NCBI GenBank assembly: GCA_023362775.1
Contig: JALMGJ010000005.1
Coordinates: 67,719,963 to 67,783,962, forward strand
DNA: 64,000 bases
Reading direction: 5' to 3'
Source of the DNA: Charina bottae
Taxonomy: Eukaryota > Chordata > Lepidosauria > Squamata > Charinaidae
The notes beneath the pieces are model-generated. The model had not been told where the DNA came from and searched no databases. It saw nothing but the letters and a program-made list of their open reading frames with translations. The position numbers and the translations under genes were made by a program. This document shows positions 9,941-22,430 of this stretch, one piece after another (position 1 is the stretch's first letter; each line of letters opens with the position of its first letter).

Positions 9941-12079
9941 CCCCCCACCTTTCCTCCTCCATTTTCCCCTATGGCTGAGGATAAACTTGGAACATGGATT
10001 CCCGAGGTCCTAGGCTAACTTCCTACCGTTCCCCCACACCACAGTGGACCAAAGGTAACGTGAACTTTGGGATGCAGTGAGCAAGTTTCAAATGAAAAAG
10101 AACACCATGTCTAAGATGAGTATTTTGACTGCTTCTTTTTAAATCACATTATGTTGTACCAACATGTTTGTAAAAACAGTGAAGAACCTAATTTCTATAT
10201 AAGGTATTCTTCTATTCTACTGTGGCATACGCTGGACAAAATACCTGATGTTTGGGGGTTTTCTAAAGTCATATCAGTGTGTGTATTTTCCTGTGTAATC
10301 TGTATACACACATAAAGTACATTTTAAGGAAAATATACACTCAGACGGTATAGCACGAAGACACACATAGGACGGGTCTGTCCCTCTGCAACCTACTCTG
10401 AGATTTCCAACTCTCTACTCTTCCTCTACCTTCTTTGATATAGCATCTCTTTCCCCATGTTATATTCCAAAATTATTTGAAGGTTCTGGTGAAGAATCAA
10501 GGAACCTGCTACATATCATATACCACAGATTTCATTCTGCCCTGCAATGGACCCACAAGTTAATTGGATGGACAGAAATTGGGGATTTGGCATCTCTGTC
10601 TCTCCTAACTGTGTGCTAATGGTTACATACATTATTTGGCTCACTAGCAAGTTATCCAATAAGATATACTGAAAGTCTGAAACTAAGAAGACTGTAAGTA
10701 CTCTTCATCAGTGGCTTTTGTTATCCCATACAACCAACCCAGAACAGGTACTAAAATTACTGCTAGCAGAATCATTACATGACGTAGTTCCTAGCTTGCC
10801 TTCCGCAGCTGGTGTGAGGTCTGCTTAATATAATACATACTCCCTTATGAGAGTAAGCATTACATAATGCACAGCTCTGGGAAATCTTTATGCACAGCTG
10901 TTGGGAAATCACTGGCCTTTCTGGAAAACCATGTGCCCCAAGTCTTCCTAGAGAAGTAAAACTGTCACCTTGGGAAATCTTTATTTCAGCAAGTAATAAT
11001 ATAGCCAGATGTGTTGAGGCTAATTTATTAATTTGGTTTCAGGGGATTTGAAAAGGAAACCTCAAACCTCTTTTCATTTGGAGACACTGATTAATTTGTG
11101 GAGTTAATTGAAACCCACTTGCCATAAAAGGGCAAGAATCAAAAGCTCACTTCTGTTGGAAACTTGAAAGGGTGTGTGTGCAAATGAAAGCAAAACTCAG
11201 CAGTGCAATCTTTTGCATGTCTATACACGCAATTCCTGTTGCATTTAGTGGAGTTCACACCCAAGCCAGAGATAATCAGCATATGTCTACATATTATTCC
11301 CACAATTTAGATATCCACAATGGAATGTAAAACTGCAAATGATCATGGTGTTTCTTCTGGAAGGAAAAAAAAGAAAGGATACAATAAACCAATCAAAAGT
11401 CATGATGCATTTAAGGGAACGTTATTGGAAATGCATGAAAAAGTCTGCTTTGACAGAAGGCATCTTTTGATTGCCTAAAGTTCAGATTCCTTTAGCAGGA
11501 AGATGAGAACTTCAGTTTACTACCAGGATAGAGCTGGGCAAGTCAGAAGTGCTTTTTCTTTACTATTTTGATTTGATCATTCAGAATCTCCACTGCCAAT
11601 CTTTTTGGTGCCTCCAGGAATTTTGTCTGCCGATTGCAGTATCCCCACCAGGAAATAGATACTCCAAACATAATTTCTTTCAACACTTCCTGCTGAGAAG
11701 GATATTCTTCTCAAACAGAGTAATCCATGGAATAACAATTTCTTGTCCCAGTATTCTGGGAGGGTTGCAATCCTAGCTTTAATCCCTGTTTAGAAAAGAT
11801 ACTCAACACCATCATCCTACCTCAAATCCAAAGCAACAGATTTGGCCTTAGGAGAAAGGGATGTGGAAGTGTTAAGGGTTTAAAAAATAGTCTGTTCTTC
11901 TTTCTTCACTTTTAATTGTAGGGTTTGGAACAGAGGTGCTTGTCTCTGTGAGCATCTCTAATCAAATTCTGGTGAGGCTCTCTTGGTATCCTACCTCCAT
12001 TAAGCAGAGTGTTCTGCCCCAGGGTTCCAGATGAGCATGGGATCTATTGATCAATTTGGCCCATGCAAATCCTCCCTGC
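9941..12079. other. Two-kilobase non-coding stretch
   Basis: AT-rich sequence with no gene or repeat that I can name. The region 10440-10760 has a faint LINE-like feel in codon content but no motif I can defend. Confidence 0.4.
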
Positions 12080-12129
12080 CATCCATCCATCCATCCATCC
12101 ATCCATCCATCCATCCATCCATCCATCCA
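12080..12129. repeat. (ATCC)12 microsatellite
   Basis: Perfect tetranucleotide array of about 12 units. On the minus strand it produces an artefactual WMDG repeat in translation. Confidence 0.97.
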
Positions 12130-12449
12130 AGAACTATTGACATAGTTATCCTTAAGTAATCCATATCCAACTTGGTTTGGCTTTGGCTTCTGAGATGTCC
12201 ATAAATACAACAAGTACATGGATCCAAATGGCTAGCAACTGTCATTTTAAAAAAAATGAAATAAGGTTACAGAATTGTACCAGATCAGACTCCAACTCCA
12301 TACCTGCACATTGCAAATGCTGTGACATGAAACATATACAGCTCTGGAAAGTTGTTTCCCCACTGCCCCCAGTTTTTCTTCTTTTGGCAGTGATGTCCTA
12401 CCTGCTGGCTTTAATTAAAACCGTGGAAATGCTGTTTTTCACAAACAAG

Positions 12450-12885
12450 GCATCTATTTTATTATTAAATTTATACACCGCCCATCTCACTATAAAAGCG
12501 ACTCTGGGCAGCTTACAAATAAAGATTATAAAACCATTATAAAAATAGGAAAAGTACAAAAAAAAAGGAGATAAAAGAGGGAAACTAAAAGGCAGAGAGA
12601 GAGATTTCTTAAGCCACCAACCACCCCCAGGGCTGCCTGCCACTCTTGGATCCCCAAGCTGGTTGGCAGAGCCAGGTCTTGACGCTCTTCCTGAAGGCCA
12701 GAAGAGTGGGGGCCAACCTCACCTCAGGGGGCAAGATGTTCCACAGGGCGGGGGCAACGGCAGAAAAGGCTTTCCTCTTCGACCCCGCCAGTCGGAATTC
12801 TTTAACCGATGGGGTCCGCAGCATGACCTTCCTGCCAGACCGGGTGGGATGGGTCGATCATCATGGGATACTCCCCCCTGCAAAA
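12450..12885 (-). pseudogene. L2/CR1-like LINE 3' end with ORF2 C-terminus
   Basis: The minus strand encodes a C-terminal LINE peptide (12824-12609) with RKAFSAVAPALWNILPPEVR followed by a TLLAFRKSVKTWL stretch. The 3' UTR then continues toward an AATTTAATAATAAAAT-like end near 12460. The same module recurs at 22010-22231, 46364-46585 and 51879-52150. The element is 5'-truncated, as is usual for target-primed reverse transcription. No RT core remains. Confidence 0.85.
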
Positions 12886-13146
12886 AAAAAAAATCAGTAA
12901 GAGATGTGGCAATCTTCAATTCTCTGGCCTCTCTACAGCGCCACAGTGCTGCTCACTGCCAAGGATATAGTGGGAGCAGAAACAGTGCAACCAAGCCAAA
13001 TGTCCTGTGTTTAGTTTTGCTTCAGAATATACATTTGGTGATCTTGCAACTAATCCTTTCAGTCGAACTCATCCAGTACGTCAGGTCACCTCTAATGGGT
13101 TCTCAGCAACGGCTCATAGTAGCCACACGAGAACTACTCTTTGCAA

Positions 13147-13259
13147 GGGTATCCACAAGGTGCACGGTTGTGAGCCAAACTCCGCCCCTTTCATGTGTGC
13201 ATGTGACATCATAACGCCTGTACAAAAGGGGGTGGAGCTTGCTTTTGTCATTCGCACCC
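13147..13259. mobile_element. Possible miniature inverted-repeat element, GGGTGTCC ends
   Basis: The segment starts GGGTATCCACAAGG and ends with the near-inverse TTTTGTCATTCGCACCC. Similar ends occur at 41603, 43561, 52241 and 60797. No coding capacity, and the target duplication is unclear, so the superfamily is not assigned. Confidence 0.45.
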
Positions 13260-13329
13260 TTTGACCTCCCAGCAGATGCCTCTGTTTTTTATAAACTATC
13301 CTGAGATTTTCAGTTGATCAACAGTAACT

Positions 13330-13410
13330 TATTTGTATAATAATAATTTAATAAGTAACCTACTTATTAATAATTAATAATTAATATTATTAATAAGTTA
13401 CTTAATTATG
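13330..13410. repeat. AT-rich imperfect palindrome
   Basis: AATAAGTAACC and TAATAAGTTACTTAA face each other around a TTAATAATTAATAATTAA core, so the strand could fold into a cruciform-like hairpin. Confidence 0.6.
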
Positions 13411-14678
13411 TAGGCATCCTTAGCCTATTTTCTTAGCATAATTCCCCACCTTGCTTCTGTTCTGAATTCTTCATCCTCTTACAATTTCTTAGTTCTGAGG
13501 TGCATAATAGACTTCTAATCACCTCTATTTGCATATGGGGATTACTGTCTTCTGTCTGAAGAAATGGTTGTTGCATCTTCCTACACAAATTAATCTCTAC
13601 CGATTGTTTCCCCGCTATATCATCTTTTGCAGTCATCCAACCACCGTCCTGCCAAAATATCACAGAATATTTATTTACAGTCAGACTGCTGGTTTAGGAT
13701 TGTTTTAATCACCCCACATGGAACCTTCCTCCATTCTTCTGCTTTTACTCTGAAGAATAATGAGACTGGTACTGTTCTGGAGTTATGGACTGCATTGGGA
13801 ATAATGCCTTCGTAAGCATTATCTTCATTGGAGGCATCTTTAAGGTTCCTATTTCTTTGCGAGGCTCCGGGGAAAATTCTTCTTCTTGATACATTAGGTC
13901 CATTATAACAGTTGCTTCACAACTCTACCTCTGGACTGGATACTAACTATAAAACGCCCTTAGCAATGTCATTCTTGTTGCCAAAGTCTTCAATGGATGC
14001 CCCAGTTTGTTAAAAATGAAGTGGGCTCTGGGAGCTTCTGTAGACAGATTCTGACATCAGAATGAAAACTGTAGCACAGTGTGCAATCACTGATTTGCAA
14101 AGACACTTTCTATGATTTTAAAGAATTACCAGGACATACATGTGGTCCCTAAAAGAAATGCTCATTGGCCTTATGATGTTGGCAATTTCTTTTACTTCTC
14201 AAGTATAACAAAAATCTGAAAAGTCGGCCAGTGTCTTACATTTCTGCATTGCTTGGTCCAGGCCGGACTTTCTGCCTTTGGAGCATGTCTTTTGGTGGGC
14301 ACAGCCACTTTGTGGTGGGCACAACCCATCTGCCTGGGCTTGCTGTTGGTTTTCTCTGTAGAGCTTTGTGTGGGCAACTGGGGGCTTCTAGTAAACTCTT
14401 GTAGTCCAGGAGGGTTCCTTAGCTCTGGCTCTGGCCCTTGATCAGTTTGGAGTTTCTTATCAGCCGCTTAGTCCCACCGTCTTGTATTGAAAGTTTCCAT
14501 CTGTAGCTGTTAGGATAACGTTTTGGCCCAAACGCTCACAACCTGTTTCTGATAGTTTCATTTCTGCAGCCCCACAGTCATCTGCTTTCTTATGTCAGCA
14601 CTTTATGCAGGCCCAGCAGATTCTACTGGTGCTTGTTTTGTTTGCTGAAAGCCAGCCTTCTCATACATCAGATTTGTC
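13411..14678. other. Non-coding, nothing recognised
   Basis: Several overlapping open frames of about 60-76 codons occur on both strands, none with a recognisable domain. Confidence 0.4.
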
Positions 14679-14692
14679 TTTGGCACAAAATA

Positions 14693-14901
14693 AAAAGGTA
14701 AAGGTTCCCCCTGCACATTTGTGCAGTCGTGTCCGACTCTAGGGGCCGGTGCTCATCTCCGTTTGTTAGCCGAAGAGCCAGCGTTGTCCGAAGACGCTTC
14801 CACGGTCATGTGGCCAGCATGACGCACGCGGAACGCTGTTACCATCCCACCGAAGTGGTACCTATTAAACTACTTGCATTTGCATGCTTTTGAATTGCTA
14901 G
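14693..14901 (-). mobile_element. Sauria-type SINE, 5'-truncated
   Basis: On the minus strand the copy ends with the Bov-B-like tail (GAGTCGGACACGACTGCAC, then AACCTTTACC). The tRNA head is missing. Perfect 14-bp direct repeats TTTGGCACAAAATA flank it (14679-14692 and 14902-14915). They show a complete insertion event that was already 5'-truncated, as expected for LINE-driven target-primed integration. Confidence 0.92.
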
Positions 14902-14984
14902 TTTGGCACAAAATAGCCATTGACAATTCTTAGTACAAGGACGCAGTTATCCATAACAGCAGAAGCAGCAGCAGCAATGTAAAT

Positions 14985-14998
14985 GGGGGGGGGGGGGG
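14985..14998. repeat. G14 homopolymer
   Basis: Run of about 14 G. Similar G or C runs occur at 9560, 20347 and 25357. Confidence 0.9.
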
Positions 14999-15629
14999 AG
15001 AATTTGCCAAGGGCATCAAGACATAAATGAGGACATATATCTCAATGTAGCCTTCATCTGCATTCAGTTTGGTAGCAATCTATAACAGGAAAACCTCTGC
15101 TTCCAGTCAGGCCATCCAGCAGGTGAACTAAAATCAAAGGTCTCCAGTAGGAAAAAGTTTGGGAAACTGCCAGATTCCAGGCTTCCAATGGGAATTCTCA
15201 CTCCAGAGCTGCAAGGTTCTTCAGATTTCTGACCCCATATTTGTTCTTTACAAACTGGCCTGAGAATTTCAATAAAAATTATACGGTAACTCAGTTACAA
15301 CAATTTGTGTTTACAGTCCCTAGCCTCCTTTTCCTAATAGAATTGTCACTTCTTAGCTAACCTGCTTCTCTTCTTTTTGGCTCCTCCTTTGCTACATGAA
15401 GAGTTGACTTCTCCTCCTATTCAATGTTCACTGCATAGACCCCCAAGTGTCCAGAAGGAGGAGTGGGCAATCTCTTGGTGGAAGGAGCTACATTTCATTA
15501 TTTGATGGGGGAAGTGAGGCATGATGATCCAAAGCTGGTGATGCCCACATTTTCCATGGATTGTGTGAGGTTCTTCATTTTAAATCATATTAAGTCTATT
15601 TCCAAGCTTACTTCATGATCTTTGTATGT
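14999..15629. other. Non-coding, nothing recognised
   Basis: Mixed-composition sequence without repeat or coding signature. Confidence 0.4.
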
Positions 15630-15955
15630 CCCTAGGAAGTCAAATCAGTCAATCCTAAAGGAAATCAACCCTGACTGCTCATTGGAAGGACAGATGCTGA
15701 AGCTGAAGCTCAAATACTTTGACCACCTAATACGAAGAGAGGACTCACTGGAAAAGACCCTGACGCTGAGAAAGACTGAAGCCAAAAGGAGAAGGGGACC
15801 GCAGAGGATGAGATGGTTAGATAGCATCACCGATGTAATGAACATGAATTTGAGTAAACTCCGGGTGACAGTGGAGGACAGGAAGGCCTGGCGTGCTATG
15901 GTCCGTGAGGTCACGAAGAGTCGGACACGACTAAACGACTGAACAACAACAAAAG
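15630..15955 (+). pseudogene. Bov-B/RTE LINE ORF2 C-terminus
   Basis: An open frame of 106 codons (15622-15942) carries the extreme C-terminus of an RTE/Bov-B ORF2: NQSILKEINPDCSLEGQ, then LIRREDSLEKTL, MRWLDSITDV and VTKSRTRLND. The last codons overlap the GAGTCGGACACGACT motif that the SINE tails share. Everything upstream is absent, so this is a severely 5'-truncated insertion. Its reading frame is intact for the surviving part, which suggests relatively recent integration. It is a different subfamily from the larger Bov-B fragment at 49153-50965, which ends WKRLNE. Confidence 0.88.
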
Positions 15956-16198
15956 CCCTAAAATGGCAGGAAACCATACTATGATATCATGGTCAGACGG
16001 GGCTTTGAGGACCACAAAAATGGGCTTTGGAGCTGCACATTGCCCACTTCTGTCCTAAAGTAACACTACCATGAGCATTATAAAAAATAAAATTTTCACC
16101 ACCCTCCACTCATCTGATTTGCGTGCCAATTAGGAGTGCCACAATGAGTCTGCATCTATATGGATGTTACAAATGTTTAAAGCTGCCATACATTATTT

Positions 16199-16290
16199 CA
16201 GAGCTTTCCAAACTGTGTGTCGTGACACAAAAGTGTGTCGCCACACACAGCGTGGTGTGTCGCCACACCACCCGGAAGCGGCGGCGTTTG
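16199..16290. mobile_element. Half of a hAT-type element, CAGAGCTTTCCAAAC family
   Basis: The left end CAGAGCTTTCCAAACTGTG and the GTGTGTCGCCACAC-rich subterminal part match the intact copies at 26116, 32097, 36670 and 61041. The right end is missing. Confidence 0.75.
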
Positions 16291-16299
16291 AGAAGAGGT

Positions 16300-17045
16300 A
16301 TCTTTAGTAAAGCGGTTTATTCCCCAAATCCGATAGCTGAAATTGCTTAGGTGTCTTAATTGCTTAAGTTTTATTTTAAACAACTTTGACTAGATACTGG
16401 ACCAAGAGGGTTATTTTAAAGGATAGAGTGAACAGGCAAATAACTAAGGCAGAGACATGCTCCGTTCAGTGAGAGTGATGCCTCTGATCACTCTAGGATT
16501 TACTTCCAAACATACTGTATATAGAGAGGATTGTTCCAACCTGTGCCAAGCATTTAGGTTGAGCTACAATCTGCATAATTTTCCAGTCAGCATAACCAAT
16601 GGCCAAACTATCGTCCAATATATCTGGAAGGCACTAGGCTGAGAAAGACTGGGTGGGACTATAAGCAGCACTTTATCCTAGAATGATTAATGCATTATGA
16701 CTCAGAATGCTGCCACCTCAGCAGGTAAAAGACACTTGCTGATACAGCACACCTAAATCATTAAGTCTGCTCTAGGATAATTGAGACACACCCTGGCATT
16801 GTTGCTCATAAAAAATGGCATAATGACTACGGACTGCTTACATGTCAACATCTTGTGAATGATTCATAAGATGACCCTACATTTCATGCAACATGCTGCT
16901 AGGTGCCTCCCAATTTCCCATATGGTGGCAAATTCCAGGGATAATGCTATTGGGTTTACTTTTCATTGGATGAAGAGGCACTGGGAAACCAGGGTATTTT
17001 TATAAAGCAAAGTATCCTTATAAATCATCCTGGAAAAATTCTATT
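16300..17045. other. Non-coding, nothing recognised
   Basis: No repeat or coding signature could be named. Confidence 0.35.
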
Positions 17046-17049
17046 TATT

Positions 17050-17104
17050 TGGTCACTAAGAATCAACATTGACTTGATGGCACATAATCAATCAATCAAT
17101 CATT
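17050..17104 (+). repeat. SINE/LINE tail remnant
   Basis: The string GACTTGATGGCACATAATC followed by a short (AATC)n run resembles the type-A SINE tail seen at 7755-7830. No body is attached. Confidence 0.4.
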
Positions 17105-17119
17105 ATAAAGCCTGTTAGC

Positions 17120-17222
17120 CCTATGGAATCTGCTGAATTTCAATTCCCAGCATGTCTCATTATTGGTTATGCTGAATGGGGCTGCTAAGATTTGCAGATC
17201 AGCAACATCTAGAGGGCTGCAA
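17120..17222. repeat. Degenerate palindromic repeat, old hAT-like
   Basis: Two arms around a centre with ATTATTGGTTATGC, ending CATCTAGAGGGCTGCAAG. Cognate degenerate copies occur at 25631-25722, 30190-30260 and 31318-31425 (ACATCTGGAGGGCTGCA). Age has erased clear ends. Confidence 0.4.
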
Positions 17223-19225
17223 GTTTCTTACCCAAGTGGTAGTTTGCTCTTTGTGAATATGTCCACACCTATGGCAAGTGGAAGCCAACAGCAGGCACTC
17301 TGAAAGTCAGAAGATCCACTGTACCATTTCGTATTTCCAGAAAAAATGAAGATTCATCCCAACCTACATACCCCTTTGTTCCCAACTGTTGCTTGGAGGT
17401 GGTTACAGTTCAGTGGTAGAGTACTTGTGTCATGTGTGGAATCCGTGGCATTTCCACTAAGGTATACAAAAGGTGAGAAGAAAGATTTCTACCTGAGATG
17501 CCAGTCAGACCACACAACACACATCTGATGGTCTAACTGGGACATATCAACCCAACCACAGTAAGCCACTGAGCACATATCCACATGCCTTCTCCTGTGT
17601 TTTAATGGCAGCTGGAGGCTGAAGCAGCCTAAAGAAAGATTTAGGAGCTCCGTTACTCAAGCCATGTTTTCCATCTTATCACAGCTTGTGTTGCCCAAGG
17701 CAACGTGCTTGGGGGAGGTGCCTGCAGGCCTTCAATGTAGTCCAGACAGGAAACCAAAACCATGAGTACTAATACTACCTTTATTGTAAGGTTACAGTAA
17801 CAGAATTGTGCAATTCTGAAAGCACTTCACTCCTACCCTGTCTTTACTTTCCAGAGAACTAGGGAAGGTCCCTTCTGAGATGCTGTCTCCACCCCCATTT
17901 CTCCTTTAGACTCAGATTTCTCTTATCAGAGAAATTACCTTGTCTAGGCTGTGGCTCTTCCTCTTGTCTCCCAAGGTTATTCTCACATCCCATTACAGCG
18001 CCTTACCATGACATTTTCTACATTAGGGAGCTACATATTGGTTCTGCTGCTGTGGTTCTGGACCACTCCTTCCCTTTGGATCCTGACCACTGTGACTGCT
18101 CCTCTTTCTTATTTTGCCCTTGTGGGAGGCCAGATTTGTGGTGTTATTCTCATGTGAATGATATTTTGTATGAGCAGTCAACCATATGATGAGGCAGCGT
18201 CCTCAGACTCTTATGCCAAGAACTTGCTCTCCTCATTAAATACTTCATTGGGGTTCTGCTTTATGGGGTACACGGAGTCAAGCTTAAACTGTTCTGTTAC
18301 TACACAGAGCTCCATGTGCAATCATTGCTGTATCAATCTATATGCAGTGGCTGGGTAGACACAGCTCCATCCACTTTTCTCATTGCATTGGTGTTTGCCT
18401 TGCACTGAATGGTTACCTGCAACTGCTTCAATGCACCAATATGGTCCATGCACCCAACAATGCATCCTAAAGAATTACACACAAACAAAAATCAGAAAGC
18501 AGTCCATATGCTGTTGGTGATAGCCTCACACAAGGTGGCTGCCCTCAACTGGGGCTCAGAAATCAGTTACCAATCACATCTGTTGCTCTGATATCTGCCA
18601 GGGTGAGCAGCATAGAACACACTCTGGGTGTGCAGCTCCGGCTTCATCTGGAGGTAGCAAGAGTTGGGTGGGTTGGGTTCCTGTTGGCTCTAGCACGGGA
18701 TGACAGCTGGTTAGATTTTTAAAAATATGTTTCTCACATCCAAATCAAATTCTAGTTTTGATCTACTCCAGAACACTGTCTATTCAGGATATACCTGCAG
18801 TCCTTAATATTATACTTGGAACAGACATATTCATGGCAATCCAACATCTAACTCACAAAAATATATTCTATTCCAAAAGAGAACACAGTTAATAGTGATG
18901 TGTCTAGACTACACTTCATAGCACAGTTTTTGTTTTTTTTAAAACTCATCTCAGCTAGGTCTTTGGCATGTTTTATGTTGATTATAAAATTACTGAGGTG
19001 GATTAAATATACCCATGAGTTTCCTATAGGGATTATACAGATGTTTTCTCTCTGTTTATTGTGTCCAAGAGCTCTTTTTTTCCCTGTTATACCTTTCCTC
19101 TGCTGATTCTGTACAGTAATAGGATCACCTGCTAAATATATCAGATCTCTTTAAGATATGTTGTGGTCTTCGCTTCCCTCTAGTCACAATATGTCCTATT
19201 AGAAATCAATGTTTGTTATTATTTA
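17223..19225. other. Two-kilobase non-coding stretch
   Basis: Only short open frames without recognisable domains were seen. Confidence 0.4.
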
Positions 19226-19227
19226 TT

Positions 19228-19455
19228 ATGTTGTTGTTTTTCAGTCGTTTAGTCGTGTCCGACTCTTCGTGACCTCATGGACCATAGCACGCCAGGCCTT
19301 CCTGTCCTCCACTGTCTCCCGGAGTTTACTCAAATTCATGTTCGTTACATCGGTGATGCTATCTAACCATCTCATCCTCTGCCGTCCCCTTCTCCTTTTG
19401 CCCTCAGTCCTTCCCAGCATCAGGGTCCTCTCCAGTGAGTCCTCTCTTCGCAATT
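19228..19455 (-). pseudogene. Bov-B/RTE LINE ORF2 C-terminus, short copy
   Basis: The minus strand (19453-19241) encodes MRREDSLERTLMLGRTEG followed by MRWLDSITDV and VTKSRTRLND, ending in the GTCCGACT-type tail and (AAC)n toward 19230. It is closely similar to 15630-15955 and comes from the same LINE subfamily. Only about 70 C-terminal codons survive. Confidence 0.88.
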
Positions 19456-19459
19456 TATT

Positions 19460-20336
19460 ATGTACAAGGGACTATATCACCCACATTCAGTCTTGAAGGC
19501 TTTACCGTCTAAAATAGAGGAAAAACAATAGAGGAAGAGGAAAGAATGGGGGGAGTGTAAAAAGAGGAAGCTGAATAATATAAGGTCCATGTACTGGACT
19601 TTTTGGCATTACTCATTATTTCAGCTTTGCTATCCACCGCCTCCCCAACACCACCACTTCCACCACCACAGTTTCCTTGTTGCATGGCATATTTTATGGA
19701 AAATTCCCAAGTGGTCACTCTATCATTCAGAAACTATTTGTCTCCAGTAAGTTCACAGAGCCAAAGAGATGATGATATTCCATTGCATCAGGGCAAGCAG
19801 TGAGTTCATACAAGGACATACTGCTGCCAGACATGACATCTTTTTACCTCTGGTCGTTCCAAACAGAACTGAGCACAACAGGCCTTTTGCAATCCTCCAG
19901 CCAATGTACAGGCAGAGAAACTGGGTGAACGATTTTTCTGATTTTCTCTACAGGAGGAGAAAGTCTCCAACAATTTCTCCATGACAAGACTCTCCCTTTG
20001 CATGATTTTTGCACCACTGGTACTGACAAAGCCTGTTGCCTCCTGATGTCTTCATCTGGGATTTAATGGAAACATAGAAACCGAGGCAGGCTGCAAAATG
20101 CTAGAGGAATGCTTGCACAAGGAATGACTGTGCCCTGACAAACACCCCTTAGCCACTTCATAAATACATCAGTGTAAGAATGCCACATATCAGATTTTCT
20201 CTGAAAGTCCCTTCTCCTTTGAAAAACATTTATTATGCAAAAGATCCATGCAACCACTAGAAGGGAACAAAGAGACAAAAAGCCTTACTCTTTACTGCCA
20301 CCTAGTGGTCTTACAGAGTTTTTGCAGCTCATACAT
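19460..20336. other. Non-coding, nothing recognised
   Basis: Open frames up to about 76 codons overlap on both strands and show no domain. Confidence 0.4.
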
Positions 20337-20337
20337 G

Positions 20338-20671
20338 GTAAAGGTCCCCCCCCCCCCCGCACATTTGTGCAGTCGTGTCCGACTCTAGGGGCGGTGCTCA
20401 TCTCCGTTTGTTAGCCGAAGAGCCAGCGTTGTCAGAAGACGCTTCCACAGTCATATGACCAGCATGATGCGCGCGGAACGCTGTTACCTACCCACCAAAG
20501 TGGTACCTATTCATCTACTTGCATTTGCATGCTTTCGAATTGCTAGGTTGGCAAGAGCTGGGGCGAGTGCAGGAGCTCACTCCGTCACGCGGGGCTAGGG
20601 ATTCGAACCTCCGAACTTGCGATCTTCCGATCGACAAACCTGGCATCTTACCTGTGAGCTAAAGCAAATCC
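20338..20671 (-). mobile_element. Sauria-type SINE, near full length
   Basis: The minus-strand copy has a degraded tRNA-like head near 20671 (TTTGCTTTAGCTCACAGG), a B-box region with GTTCGAATCCC and the conserved body (GGTACCACTTTGGTGGG). It ends in the Bov-B-like tail and a C13-class homopolymer at 20347-20358 (G on the element strand). Confidence 0.9.
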
Positions 20672-21814
20672 CTTTCATCAGATTGAAGATCTTGCAGGAA
20701 AAAAGGCTGAAGAAATTAGTCAATTAATTCCATTAGTAGCATATTGACAAAAAGAAGAAAAATTGACAGATCTGTTCTGATTATTTTTGTTTCTCTTTTC
20801 TGCTCTTCTCTGTGTACAGCCTGTACCCCTGAATGTCTTCTCATTGGGACACTGGAAGGACCGTACATCTTTTATGCCAATTACCCTTTATATATTTTGA
20901 TTTAGTGATTCATTAGTCAGTGCCAAGCTTTTGTAGGGGTTTTTGGCTGCTTCAGTACAGATGTAGTTTTTATAGGGAAACCCACCTTTGGGAGCTGTTT
21001 GGAGAGTCTGTAAGTTTGTTCTTATTTTGCAACTTAACATCATTAACAGTTCAGTAATGTTAATGTTTCTGAAAAGGAATCAGATGGCTCTAAGCAAGTA
21101 TGATGTATCTCCATGGGAAGAGTAGAGGTGTGCGTTGAAACAGCTCATCCAGATCTTATAACTCTGATCAACAGTGATTTGAAAAAGAAAATCAGGTCCT
21201 TTTTCTTTTTCCGAAAAGACTGTTCTTGTCAGCACTGTTCTAAGTCATAACATTTTTATTAATGATTTCAAAAATATGCATCCCTGAAATATAAATGTCC
21301 TATCAAATTAAATTCATTGCACAGCTTCAGGATTATAGGCACCTTGATACTGAAGCTATTTTGATCACTAAAAGTTCTCCCACATGAATTCATGTCCAGT
21401 TTCTCAAAAGCTCCTTTCCTGTTCTTTGCGTGGCTCTCCTCTCCCATGGAGATCTCTACCTTTGTGGTGGTAGAAATGTGTGAAAGATACACAGTGCATT
21501 CAGAGTAATGCCGTATCTTGGAAACTGTATGAATAAGCTGATTTAGAATCAGACTTCATACCAACTGAAAGTCAGTCAGTTTGAAAAGTAGTAGGTGTTT
21601 CTTTTGGGTGTAAGAGTTCCAAGAGATCTCTATATAGGTGGATTTTTAAAAGTGCTGAATTATAATCAAGACAAATTAATTCCCCTTCTTAACTTTGGAT
21701 TATGGAAAACTATGATAAGAAGGAATACTTAACTGTAAGAGAGCTGGAAAAACCTGGGATTCTACAGGTGATTAGTTAGTCTGAGGGAGGATTCAGGATG
21801 AGAATGGCCTCTGC
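20672..21814. other. Non-coding, nothing recognised
   Basis: AT-rich sequence without gene or named repeat. Confidence 0.4.
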
Positions 21815-22280
21815 CCCATTTTTATTTATTTATCTGGTTCATTTACCGTATGTGGCTGCCCATCTCGCATACATGACTCTGAGCAGTGTACAAAGTTAAA
21901 AACACAAAAGCAATACGACAAAATAACCAAAAACCTAACAAAAATCATTGAAAAAACCATTAAAAACCATTGAAGAAACATAATCTGCAAGAGAGCACAC
22001 TCCGTTTCGTTAGTAATACAGCCGCTTTGCAGGCTCCATGCCCACATTACCGGAGCCCCAGGCCAGATGGCAAAGCCGGATCTTCCGGCCCTTCCAGGAG
22101 GCCAGCAAGGTCAGGGCCGATCTGACCTCAGGGGGAACGAGGTTCCAAAGGGCGGGTGCTGCTGCAGCAGGAAAGGCCCTCCTCCTGGGTCCCATCAGAT
22201 GACATTCCTTCCTGGAAGGGACCCACAACATGACTGATGGGATGAGTAGGTGTGATTTTCCTAGCCTTGGCCGTTCTGCC
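21815..22280 (-). pseudogene. L2/CR1-like LINE 3' end
   Basis: The minus strand encodes the LINE C-terminal module (22231-22010) with [34 protein letters not shown] 3' UTR ending in AAATAAATAAAAAT (toward 21820) follows. It is 5'-truncated and of the same family as 12450-12885. Confidence 0.82.
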
Positions 22281-22369
22281 TGGAGACTCCATGAGTGAAG
22301 AGCAGTTGCTATTTATAATAGGGTGTTGACACAAACTACAGAAAGCAAAAAGCAGAAGTAGGGAAATAA

Positions 22370-22430
22370 AATTAATTAATTGATTGATTGATTAAACAAA
22401 CAAACAAACAAACAAATTAATTAAATAAAA
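22370..22430. repeat. (TTAA/GATT/AAAC)n simple repeat
   Basis: Adjacent short arrays of ATTA, GATT and CAAA units. Confidence 0.9.

Noticed and set aside
12051..12219. Repeated WMDG peptide on the minus strand
   Set aside because: Translation of the (ATCC)n microsatellite.
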